Source: Planctomycetota bacterium (GTDB lineage: Bacteria; Planctomycetota; Planctomycetia; Pirellulales; Pirellulaceae). From it: a DNA stretch of 5,257 nucleotides. The translations under genes were made by a program, and so were the position numbers. Positions 1-5,250 of this stretch are shown one piece after another (within the stretch, counting starts at the first letter, position 1; the number at the start of each line of letters is the position of its first letter). The stretch is from assembly GCA_026692885.1 (NCBI GenBank), contig JAPLNJ010000505.1, forward strand, positions 1 to 5,257. Reading direction: 5' to 3'. The notes beneath the pieces were generated by a model. The model was given only the letters and a program-made list of their open reading frames with translations. It searched no databases and was not told where the DNA came from.

Positions 1-31
1 CGCTCTCCGAAGGCGAAAACGTAGCTCCGCC

Positions 32-58
32 AATTTTGAATTCTGTACGTCTGAGCCC
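32..58 (+). repeat. REP-like motif, solo copy
   Basis: The 12-base core TTGAATTCTGTA (36-47) recurs exactly at 3995-4006 and, inverted, at 3933-3944. The downstream part (CGTCTGAGCCC) is a diverged version of the AGCCTGACCCC that follows the core at 4007-4017. It is AT-richer than its surroundings. No partner arm is visible, but the window begins only 31 bases upstream, so the other half could lie outside. Such palindromic motifs in bacteria are often mobilised by REP-associated tyrosine transposases; no such gene is in the window. Confidence 0.55.
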
Positions 59-101
59 GCCCCTCAGTGCGTCATTTCATGATCAGCGCAGGACTCAATC
101 G

Positions 102-121
102 GTCAGGCTTTCTAGCCTGAC
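102..121. repeat. 8-bp stem hairpin, GTCAGGCT/AGCCTGAC
   Basis: GTCAGGCT (102-109) and AGCCTGAC (114-121) form a perfect stem with a four-base TTCT loop, 38 bases before the ATG of the membrane-protein gene. The same hairpin with a TTCC loop occurs at 4617-4636, embedded in a longer shared sequence. The half-site AGCCTGAC also occurs at 4007-4014 in the REP-like element. It may be a leader hairpin of the transcript or simply a dispersed palindrome. Confidence 0.6.
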
Positions 122-143
122 GGGAACCAAGGCAAGCGAACAG

Positions 144-155
144 AAGGAGAGGAGG
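144..155 (+). promoter_or_regulatory. Ribosome binding site of the membrane-protein gene
   Basis: Two purine-rich Shine-Dalgarno matches lie in tandem: AAGGAG (144-149) 10 bases, and AGGAGG (150-155) 4 bases, before the ATG at 160. This supports 160 as the start. Confidence 0.7.
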
Positions 156-159
156 CCGT

Positions 160-624
160 ATGGACGAGCGTCTCAAAGCTGAGTATCCCGCCACGGAGAT
201 GACGTCGAGTAACGTCTTCGGCCCCAGCCCGGCGAGTCTGATCGAGCACTGCCTGCGGTGGGGTACGCAGATCCTGGGCTGTGCGCTGATCGTGATCGGG
301 GTCTACTGGGCATTCCACGTATTCTCGGTCGTGCTTCAGGCGGTGCGTGATCCCAACTCGCTGCAGCCCGCGGTGACGAGCATGGCCCAATTGATTGACG
401 CGGAGCAGCTGGTGCTCACGCTCGGCACGGAGAAAATCGCCCTCGGCAAACCATTGGCCGTCGCCGTCTTGCTGCCCTGGTATGCGATTGCCGCGTGGAT
501 TGCCTTGGCTATTCTCACCGCGGGCGGCAAACTCGTGTCCACCGTGAGCCACGAGCGCCGCGAGTTCCTGGCAGCCATGAAGGAGTTCCTGGCCACCACG
601 CGTCCACCGGGAAGGTCACTCTAG
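160..624 (+). CDS. Two-helix membrane protein of unknown function
   Basis: This is a 154-residue protein that I do not recognise as a named family. Two hydrophobic stretches, about residues 35-60 and 98-122, are long enough to span the membrane; the loop between them (61-97) is mildly polar. There is no signal peptide. The tail (129-154) is charged and helix-prone, with the core SHERREFLAAMKEFLATT; by the positive-inside tendency it is probably cytoplasmic. The ATG at 160 has a strong ribosome binding site. The hydrolase starts 84 bases downstream on the same strand, so co-transcription is possible. The leader and the last 29 codons are repeated at 4616-4758, where two of four differences in the tail are synonymous. 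That argues the tail was once translated in both copies. An inner-membrane scaffold or small channel-like role would be guesswork. Confidence 0.75.
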   Translation: MDERLKAEYPATEMTSSNVFGPSPASLIEHCLRWGTQILGCALIVIGVYWAFHVFSVVLQAVRDPNSLQPAVTSMAQLIDAEQLVLTLGTEKIALGKPLAVAVLLPWYAIAAWIALAILTAGGKLVSTVSHERREFLAAMKEFLATTRPPGRSL

Positions 625-694
625 CCTGGACGTTCTGGATTGCCAAGGCCGCAAGGGTTATGCTGCGCAGCGCTTTCGTCACGAGAAAAGCTCC

Positions 695-698
695 GGAG
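695..698 (+). promoter_or_regulatory. Ribosome binding site deciding the hydrolase start
   Basis: GGAG at 695-698 lies 10 bases before the ATG at 709. The frame stays open back to a TTG at 640, but starting at 709 places a clean signal peptide at the N-terminus, so 709 is preferred. Confidence 0.5.
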
Positions 699-708
699 AC
701 AAACGTCC

Positions 709-2808
709 ATGCCAAGTCAAGGCTCCAGGTACGCCATCGTGGGCGGCGTGATCGGCCTGATCCTGGCGCTGACCGCTGCGGGACAGGGGGCGGACTCACC
801 TGCGCCCGTGACGCAGCAGATCGGCCCGGATGCCGCCACGTCGCTGACTGAGTACTATCGGCAGATGTCCGTGCCCCAACCCTTCTTGGTTCGCACGGGT
901 CAGGCCTGGGAGACGCATCGGCGTCAACTGCAAGACTACCTGCTGGACTGCACGGGCCTTCAGCCGCTGCCAGAACGGGTCCCGCTGGATGTGCATCAGT
1001 CCGCGTCCCTCGACCATCCCTGGTGCACGGTTCGGCGAGTCTACTATCAACTTTGGCCCGGCGTCTACTCGTCCGGCCTGCTATTCATGCCCAAGCAGTT
1101 ACGCGGACGGCCGGCCCCGGCGATGCTCTGCCCGCACGGTCACTGGGATGTCGGGAATGCGCATCCCGACGTGCAGAAACGCTGCTTGAACTTTGCCCGG
1201 CTGGGCTACGTCACGTTCTCGTCGACCCAGAACCACTACGAGGATTTGACGCTCGGCGTCTCCCACCAGACCCTGATGATCTGGAACAACATGCGGGCCT
1301 TGGATTATCTGGAATCGTTACCGGAAGTGGATCAGCTCCGCATCGGCGCGGCGGGCGAGTCGGGTGGTGGACTGCAAACGCAGATGCTCGTGGCGCTCGA
1401 TGCCCGCGTGAAAGCGGCGACGATCGTCGGCCTGACCTGTGATTTCCGGCAGATCATGTTTCCCGACTCCAGCCACTGCGTGTGTAACCACTTCCCCAAC
1501 GTGATGCGCCGGACCGACCACCCGGAAATCAGCACGCTGGGACTGCCGGCCGCGTTGCAGTACCTGACCATGAACGACTGGACCCGAACCTTCGAGGCCG
1601 ACAACTTCCCGACGATCCAGGAACTGTATGCGGCCCACGGTGTTGGTGAGCGAGTCTTCGGCAAGTACTTCAACACCGGCCACGACTACGACCGGACCAA
1701 ACGCGAGTACACGTACTGGTGGATGGAGCGTTGGCTCAGCGCCCGAGCGGCGCAAGCTGAGGTTCCTGCCGCCGCGGGCACACTAAACGGCTCCGCGGGA
1801 GCGTCGCCCTCCCGCGCCGGAGAAACATCCTCGCCCGAACCCGAGACGACCACGTTCCCAATCGAGACGCTGCAGAAGCTATCGGCCGAGGTGCCAGGCA
1901 ACAAGGGATTCGCGGAGATCAGCCGGATCTATCGAGCTGCCCGTGGCTATCAGACGCCTCCGATCACGACGGCGGCCGAGTGGCAGGCGTACCAGACCCG
2001 ATTGCTGGCCGCGTTGCAGCAACTGCTCGGCGAACGGGCCGTGCTGCCCCGTCAGTCGGTGGCCGTCGCGGAGCAGCGCCCAATCCAGGTCGCGCCGGTC
2101 CCGGGCGCGCCGGTCCTGGGCGCTCCTGTCCCGGACGATACGATCGTGGAACGCGTGGGATTTCCCAGCGAAGGCCCGATCATCGTCCCAACGATGCTCC
2201 TCCGCCCCGCCGCTGCCGCCGGAAGGCTACCGGTGGTCATCGTCCTGGCCGCGGGTGGACAGGAAGCGTTGCTGACGGAGACCGGGGACGAGTCGCCGCG
2301 TGCCCTGGCACGTCAAGGAGCGCTGGTCGTGCTGCCTGACGTGCGGACGTTCGGCCAGTTATTTTCGACGGGTACCAAAAGCGTGGCGGCTCAGCGGAAT
2401 GCTTGGGAGCGGAACGGCATTGTCTGGGGCCGCCCGGTTCCCGGCCTGACGGCGACCGACCTGCGCGCCGTGCTCGACGGCGTATTGGCGCGCGCCGACG
2501 CGGACCCATCTCGCGTAAGCTTGGTCGCTCGGCGATCCGGCGATCTCGCGATCGGTGCGTTGTTCGCGGTGGGTCTCGACCCGCGTTTCACATCGGCCGA
2601 CTTGGATTTCGCTGGTGCTTGCTTCGAGAAACGCAACTTGCCGCTGGTCTCCGGTGTGCTGCAGCACGGTGATGTCCTGCAGTGGGCCGCCCTGGCCGCG
2701 AATCGCAAACTCACGCTCCGCCACGTTCCGCCCGAGGCAGGCTCACCGACTTGGCTGAAGCAAGTCTTCGCCGCCGCCGGCAACCCTGGCGGCCTTGAAA
2801 TCTTTTGA
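709..2808 (+). CDS. Secreted tandem alpha/beta hydrolase, acetyl-xylan-esterase-like
   Basis: The protein has 699 residues. Residues 1-27 look like a Sec signal peptide (basic start, hydrophobic core IVGGVIGLILALTAAG), so it should act in the periplasm or outside. Residues about 45-343 form an alpha/beta hydrolase: CPHGH (141-145) in the oxyanion region, the nucleophile elbow GESGGG with Ser218, and the catalytic His325 in GHDYDRTKREYTYWWMERWL. Asp290 in NDWT is a possible acid residue, but this is uncertain. The pattern fits esterases of the acetyl-xylan-esterase type that deacetylate polysaccharides; the actual substrate is not known. Residues 344-390 are a low-complexity Ala/Ser/Pro linker containing a palindrome-encoded insert. 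Residues about 390-699 resemble a second hydrolase fold whose elbow reads ARRSGD instead of GxSxG, so it is probably catalytically dead. GAPV is repeated at 466-474. The TGA stop lies inside a dispersed repeat. Confidence 0.85.
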   Translation: MPSQGSRYAIVGGVIGLILALTAAGQGADSPAPVTQQIGPDAATSLTEYYRQMSVPQPFLVRTGQAWETHRRQLQDYLLDCTGLQPLPERVPLDVHQSASLDHPWCTVRRVYYQLWPGVYSSGLLFMPKQLRGRPAPAMLCPHGHWDVGNAHPDVQKRCLNFARLGYVTFSSTQNHYEDLTLGVSHQTLMIWNNMRALDYLESLPEVDQLRIGAAGESGGGLQTQMLVALDARVKAATIVGLTCDFRQIMFPDSSHCVCNHFPNVMRRTDHPEISTLGLPAALQYLTMNDWTRTFEADNFPTIQELYAAHGVGERVFGKYFNTGHDYDRTKREYTYWWMERWLSARAAQAEVPAAAGTLNGSAGASPSRAGETSSPEPETTTFPIETLQKLSAEVPGNKGFAEISRIYRAARGYQTPPITTAAEWQAYQTRLLAALQQLLGERAVLPRQSVAVAEQRPIQVAPVPGAPVLGAPVPDDTIVERVGFPSEGPIIVPTMLLRPAAAAGRLPVVIVLAAGGQEALLTETGDESPRALARQGALVVLPDVRTFGQLFSTGTKSVAAQRNAWERNGIVWGRPVPGLTATDLRAVLDGVLARADADPSRVSLVARRSGDLAIGALFAVGLDPRFTSADLDFAGACFEKRNLPLVSGVLQHGDVLQWAALAANRKLTLRHVPPEAGSPTWLKQVFAAAGNPGGLEIF
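1789..1827. repeat. Palindromic insert inside the hydrolase coding region
   Basis: CGCGGGAG (1794-1801) and CTCCCGCG (1809-1816) form a perfect 8-bp stem around a 7-base loop. The segment is read in frame as GSAGASPSRAGE (residues 361-372), in a linker between the two hydrolase halves. I recall AGASPS-like peptides recurring in unrelated planctomycete proteins, which suggests a repeat that can insert in frame; this is memory and was not checked here. Confidence 0.5.
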
Positions 2809-2833
2809 GTGGCGAGCAGAAGCCGTCAGCCCA
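2805..2833 (+). repeat. 29-bp direct repeat, left copy (contains hydrolase stop)
   Basis: It begins TTGAGTGGCGAGC and ends CGTCAGCCCA. It matches 2944-2972 at 26 of 29 positions. The TGA stop of the hydrolase (2806-2808) lies within it, so the present C-terminus was set by, or coincides with, the repeat boundary. Confidence 0.75.
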
Positions 2834-2861
2834 ATGCCAGTTACGTTGCACTCGGACATGG

Positions 2862-2941
2862 TGAGCCGCAAGGCGCTAGCCGCGGGTTTTGGGCGAGAAG
2901 ACGCGGCCAGCCTTCACCGGCGGCTAGCGCCGTTCCGCTCA
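2862..2941. repeat. Imperfect inverted repeat with 26-nt arms
   Basis: Arms 2862-2887 and 2916-2941 pair at 22 of 26 positions and include a perfect 12-bp core, GGCGCTAGCCGC / GCGGCTAGCGCC. The loop is 28 bases. It is centred between the two 29-bp direct repeats. It could fold in RNA just after the hydrolase stop and affect mRNA ends, but there is no U-tract typical of an intrinsic terminator. Confidence 0.7.
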
Positions 2942-2943
2942 AA

Positions 2944-2972
2944 TTGAGTGGCGAGCGGGAGGCGTCAGCCCA
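2944..2972 (+). repeat. 29-bp direct repeat, right copy
   Basis: This is the partner of 2805-2833, with three substitutions among 29 bases. Together the copies bracket the inverted repeat 2862-2941, giving a 168-bp composite element. The stretch 2973-3060 that follows shows no coding signal. Its only structure is a weak 7-bp inverted pair, CGGTGGC (2996-3002) and GCCACCG (3025-3031). Confidence 0.7.
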
Positions 2973-3060
2973 CTGATCCCAGATCGAAGCGGCCTCGGTG
3001 GCCACGACTGACCACTTGACCGACGCCACCGCTCAATCGCAGTTTGCTGACAGCTGCTGG

Positions 3061-3187
3061 TAAGGATCGGCGCATCAATAACTGTCGGGTTTTCAAAGTG
3101 GTTATCACGCTCCGCGTGATGACATGTCGTCACGGCGGAGCGTGACGACTACTATACTTGCGACACTTATTGATGTGCCGGTCCTAA
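3061..3187. mobile_element. 127-bp near-palindromic MITE-like element
   Basis: Terminal arms 3061-3087 and 3161-3187 pair at 23 of 27 positions, and two of the four mismatches would be G-U pairs in RNA. Inside, 3106-3122 and 3127-3144 form a second paired segment (CACGCTCCGC with GCGGAGCGTG), so nearly the whole element folds on itself around CATG at 3123-3126. It has no ORF and no transposase. TATACT at 3153-3158 resembles a -10 box, but no convincing -35 accompanies it. The element sits about 110 bases before the toxin-antitoxin operon and may influence its transcription. Confidence 0.65.
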
Positions 3188-3285
3188 GCCGCGCGGACGA
3201 AAGAAATCGAGTCCTGAAGAGGAGTCCACCAGACTGTTCTGACGTGGTAGACTGCCGGAAGTGACGGAATCGAGGTTTGCATAAC

Positions 3286-3290
3286 GGGAG
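3286..3290 (+). promoter_or_regulatory. Ribosome binding site of the antitoxin
   Basis: GGGAG at 3286-3290 lies 7 bases before the ATG at 3298. It favours that start over an in-frame TTG at 3277, which would add seven residues not expected in this family. Confidence 0.6.
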
Positions 3291-3297
3291 CCGTGTC

Positions 3298-3522
3298 ATG
3301 CTACTGGAAGGAACGGTCAGAAACGGGACGATCGTGTTGGATCAGCCCCAGCAACTGCCGGAAGGGGCGCGAATCGAAGTGGTGGTGAAGGAAGAGCCGG
3401 CCGCAGGGCAACCGAAGACACTGCGAGATGTCTTGCTCCAGTCTGCCGGTTGCCTGTCCGATCTGCCGACTGATTTCGCTGAGCAGCACGAGCACTATAT
3501 TCACGGAACGCCCAAGCGATGA
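3298..3522 (+). CDS. Antitoxin of a VapBC-like PIN toxin module
   Basis: This 74-residue protein begins MLLEGTVRNGTIVLDQPQQL, followed by PEGARIEVVV. This is the small beta-rich N-terminal domain typical of the AF2212-like/DUF104-type antitoxins that bind DNA and their own operator. The C-terminal half (about 38-74) ends DFAEQHEHYIHGTPKR, a tail I recognise from antitoxins paired with PIN ribonucleases; it should wrap the toxin active site. Its stop overlaps the toxin start (ATGA at 3519-3522), indicating translational coupling. It probably represses its own operon, though no clear operator stands out other than the upstream palindromic element. It is full length and shows no sign of decay, in contrast to the toxin. 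Confidence 0.8.
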   Translation: MLLEGTVRNGTIVLDQPQQLPEGARIEVVVKEEPAAGQPKTLRDVLLQSAGCLSDLPTDFAEQHEHYIHGTPKR

Positions 3523-3920
3523 AGACGGTCTTTGCGGATTCCTTCTACTTCCTGGCGTTATGGAACCCAGACGATCGTGGACATGCCAAGTCGCTCACAT
3601 TCACCAATGGCTATCACGAAGCCATGCTCACAACGGATTGGGTTGTGGTGGAATTGACGGACGCCTTGGCTCGTCCGCCAAACCGCGAGAGGTTTCTCCG
3701 CTTGCTCCGGGTTCTTCAACAGGAAGAAGAACTCACGATCATTCCGGCCAGCCGAGCACTCCTGCAAGAATGCCTCGATCTCTACGAGAACCGCCCCGAC
3801 AAGGCCTGGTCGCTGACCGATTGCATCTCCTTCGTCGTCATGTAAAGGCAGGGGATCACCGAAGCTCTGACCGGAGACAAGCATTTCGAGCAAGCCGGTT
3901 TCTTGGCGCTGCTCAAGTGA
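3519..3920 (+). pseudogene. PIN-domain toxin (VapC-like) interrupted by an in-frame stop
   Basis: PIN-domain toxins are Mg2+-dependent ribonucleases that cleave tRNA, rRNA or mRNA. Asp7 (FADSFY), Glu45 (VVELTDAL) and Asp101 (SLTDCISFVV) match the conserved acidic residues. TAA at 3843-3845 ends translation after 108 residues. The same frame continues without a shift as RQGITEALTGDKHFEQAGF and LALLK to TGA at 3918, giving the normal family length of 133. The lost part contains Asp120 of TGDKHF, the fourth acidic position, and the last strand and helix of the fold. One base change (for example CAA or AAA to TAA) explains it. The protein is most likely inactive, unless the stop is read through or is a sequencing error. 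It is translationally coupled to the antitoxin by a 4-base overlap. Confidence 0.8.
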
Positions 3921-3922
3921 AT

Positions 3923-4016
3923 GGGTCGGGCCTACAGAATTCAATTTTCACGGCCCCCTCGCTTTCCAAGTGGCTCGGCACATAACCGCGGAAATTGAAT
4001 TCTGTAAGCCTGACCC
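3923..4016. mobile_element. 94-bp inverted-repeat element (REP/MITE-like)
   Basis: Arms 3923-3949 and 3991-4016 are nearly perfect inverted copies, with an uninterrupted 15-bp core TACAGAATTCAATTT (3933-3947) / AAATTGAATTCTGTA (3992-4006). The spacer of 41 bases has no ORF. It begins two bases after the ancestral stop of the toxin gene, so it could act as a transcript-end hairpin for that operon. The core recurs at 36-47. It is probably a non-autonomous palindromic repeat moved by a transposase encoded elsewhere. Confidence 0.7.
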
Positions 4017-4069
4017 CAGCTGTGGCGGGGTTGAACCGATGGCGACAGCAAATTCCATGGACAGTCGCG

Positions 4070-4318
4070 TCAGGGATCAAGCGTCGTCCCCTTCCCAGAT
4101 GCTATGGCTTTGGCGGACAACGACTCCCAGAACCCCAGGCCGTCCTCGTGCCCCATTTTTCTTGCGAGAGACTCCAAGGCATTGAGCGATTGGGCAAGCC
4201 CAGTTTCCTTGGCAATCTGAAACGCCGTGAGCCAGGAGGACATGGCTGCTTCGGTGTCCTGTTTCGTCCGTTGAATGTGTCCGAGGTTGAACAGGGTAGC
4301 GCACATGCCCGACCGGCG
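4070..4318 (-). pseudogene. C-terminal fragment of a TPR-repeat protein
   Basis: Read on the minus strand, the fragment contains CATLFNLGHIQRTKQDTEAA and then MSSWLTAFQIAKETG. This fits the 34-residue TPR pattern (Leu4, Leu7, Gly8, Ala20, aromatic 24, Ala27). A second helical stretch follows, LAQSLNALESLARKMG, then a short tail ending in TGA at 4070-4072. TPR domains mediate protein-protein contacts; the rest of the parent protein is unknown. The frame is closed by a stop at 4319-4321, and the bases beyond encode an unrelated protein on the other strand, so the N-terminal part is missing. A methionine at 4304-4306 could start a 78-residue product, but no ribosome binding site is evident. It is best read as a decayed remnant. 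Confidence 0.6.
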
Positions 4319-4635
4319 TCAGCCTCGAGTTGAACACCTCCGGCGTCCAGAAAGAGATCGCGGAGATGAACCCGTTTCCACAGATGCTCGTGGAAATGCG
4401 ACAACGGTGGATTCACGTAGTCATCGGCGGCGACGCGCACAAACCGAATCGAGTCGGCGATGGCTTTCCGGCGGCCCTGGATCTGCTGGAGCAATGCGGC
4501 TACGAACAGATCAGCCTCTATCTCGACCGTGTCCGGCAGGACGTGCCGATCGCAGTTGCCCGGGTAGCCCTAGCTGGCCGGACTGTGAGTGTCACCCCGT
4601 CGCCGCCGCCAAGTAGGTCAGGCTTTCCAGCCTGA
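4309..4635 (+). pseudogene. C-terminal fragment of PHP-family histidinol phosphatase
   Basis: The frame reads SLELNTSGVQKEIAEMNPFP, then HVVIGGDAHKPNRVGDGF, then ALDLLEQCGYEQISLYLDRV and ends near RQDVPI. This order (LE-NTSG, a proline-marked helix, GDAH, a helix with CGY, VPI end) matches the last third of PHP-type histidinol-phosphate phosphatases, the penultimate step of histidine synthesis. Asp and His of GGDAH (4432-4434 and 4438-4440) would be metal ligands. The N-terminal metal-binding motifs are absent: upstream the frame closes at TAG 4297-4299 and the DNA belongs to the TPR remnant on the other strand. A TTG at 4330 is the only early start and has no clear ribosome binding site. The natural end (about 4550) runs on into the following repeat, stopping at 4633-4635. 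It is almost certainly non-functional. Confidence 0.65.
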
Positions 4636-4758
4636 CGGGAACCAAGGCAAGCGAACAGAAAGTGAGGAGTGTCCACCGTGAGCCACGAGCGCCGCGAGTT
4701 CCTGGCAGCGATGAAGGAGTTCCTGGCCACCACGCGTCCACCAGGAAGGCCCCTCTAG
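4616..4758 (+). repeat. Internally deleted copy of the 101-624 membrane-protein locus
   Basis: Bases 4616-4670 match the leader 101-155, and 4669-4758 match 535-624, the last 29 codons and stop of the membrane-protein gene. About 381 bp, including the start codon and both membrane helices, are missing, with a single shared base at the join. Differences within the retained tail are GCC/GCG and CCG/CCA (synonymous) and TCA/CCC (Ser to Pro, two bases). GAGGAG (4664-4669) now lies 8 bases before an in-frame GTG (4678), which would give a 26-residue peptide containing SHERREFLAAMKEFLATT. Whether it is translated is unknown; a dead remnant is the simpler reading. Confidence 0.8.
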
Positions 4759-4986
4759 TGCTTTGTCAAGCCGATCCATGCGGCGGTCTATCCGGGGTGC
4801 CCGCGGCCACGTTGGCCCGCCGCGTCAGACGATCTAACAACGGAACCCGCAAGAAAGAAAATACGTCCCAACCTGGCGTGTTCCGTTTGTGCCTGTCAAG
4901 GCCAATTGATTTGATCCCGTTTCTATTCCGCGTTTGGGTCTGGGGAAGGCTTCCCGGCGAAGGCCGGCGTGATCCGCTACTCTTCC
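4759..4986. other. Gene-free stretch
   Basis: No reading frame here looks like a protein: the longest minus-strand frame (4766-5002) is basic and low in pattern, with no ribosome binding site. The only structure noted is an 8-bp inverted pair, AACGGAAC (4839-4846) and GTTCCGTT (4880-4887). The section about 4850-4945 is AT-richer than the surrounding DNA. Confidence 0.5.
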
Positions 4987-5000
4987 GGCCCGAAGGGGCC
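4987..5000. repeat. 5-bp stem hairpin GGCCC/GGGCC
   Basis: GGCCC (4987-4991), loop GAAG and GGGCC (4996-5000) form the first of a series of hairpins that runs to the end of the window. Confidence 0.5.
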
Positions 5001-5010
5001 AAGACAAATC

Positions 5011-5142
5011 AGCCCAGCGCAGCCCTGGGAAAGGGGCCGACCCCGATCATGTGCCCTGAAAGGGCACCACCCGTTCCAGGTTGCGCCCCTTCAGGGCAGG
5101 GATTTCGGGGGGGCTTCCGATCCCAGGGCTGCGCCCTGGGCT
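5011..5142. repeat. Nested palindrome, hairpin within a hairpin
   Basis: The outer arms 5011-5030 and 5121-5142 are inverted copies, differing only by a two-base gap in the left arm (AGCCCAG...CGCAGCCCTGGGA). Inside them, 5052-5065 and 5085-5098 form a second inverted pair with one mismatch in 14 (TGCCCTGAAAGGGC with GCCCCTTCAGGGCA). The geometry suggests a long stem with an inner stem-loop. The pattern resembles dispersed planctomycete repeats I recall. The short plus-strand frame across it (4969-5151) is an artefact of the palindromes. Confidence 0.65.
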
Positions 5143-5151
5143 ATCGAATGA

Positions 5152-5250
5152 CGCACCTTTGGTGCGGACGGTCGGACGACCGCCAACAAGCGCCGCCGAC
5201 GATTGGAACCAATCATCGCCAATCACCGGCGTTCGCCGCCAACGGCGGCC
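5152..5250. repeat. Run of short perfect hairpins
   Basis: CGCACC-TTT-GGTGCG (5152-5166), CGGTCG-GA-CGACCG (5169-5182), GATTGG-AA-CCAATC (5201-5214) and GCCGCC-AAC-GGCGGC (5235-5249) follow one another within 100 bases. No gene is visible. It may continue beyond the window and could be part of the same repeat family as the nested palindrome, or a structured RNA. Confidence 0.5.

Larger units (their letters stand above)
101..155 (+). repeat. 5' segment of locus repeat, copy 1
   Basis: This leader segment aligns base for base with 4616-4670, with only four differences (positions 113, 146, 148 and 155). It contains the hairpin and the ribosome binding site of the membrane-protein gene. Its partner segment is 535-624, which aligns with 4669-4758. 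The sequence between them (about 155-535) is absent from the second copy. Confidence 0.85.

Noticed and set aside
112..552. Minus-strand open frame opposite the membrane-protein gene
   Set aside because: Rich in Arg, Gly and His with no domain pattern; it mirrors codon bias of the plus-strand gene, which has the ribosome binding site and membrane helices.
640..708. N-terminal extension of the hydrolase from a TTG at 640
   Set aside because: The extension has no ribosome binding site and would bury the signal peptide 23 residues inside the protein.
1318..1755. Minus-strand open frame inside the hydrolase
   Set aside because: It lies opposite the catalytic domain with its conserved motifs, and is a by-product of high GC content.
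2862..2941. Intrinsic terminator for the hydrolase
   Set aside because: The stem has a long loop and no run of T after it, so a dispersed repeat explains it better.
2805..3187. Possible CRISPR array because of repeated units
   Set aside because: The units are inverted or occur only twice, with unequal spacing; there is no regular repeat-spacer pattern and no cas gene.
3428..3985. 185-residue plus-strand frame overlapping the antitoxin and toxin
   Set aside because: It is out of frame with both family-matching proteins and shows no domain features.
4766..5002. 78-residue minus-strand frame
   Set aside because: Basic composition, no recognised pattern, no ribosome binding site, and it overlaps a hairpin.
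4969..5151. 60-residue plus-strand frame with LKGHHPFQ and LQGRDFGG
   Set aside because: It is produced by the nested palindrome; the repeated LKG/LQG is the two arms read in the same frame, and there is no ribosome binding site.
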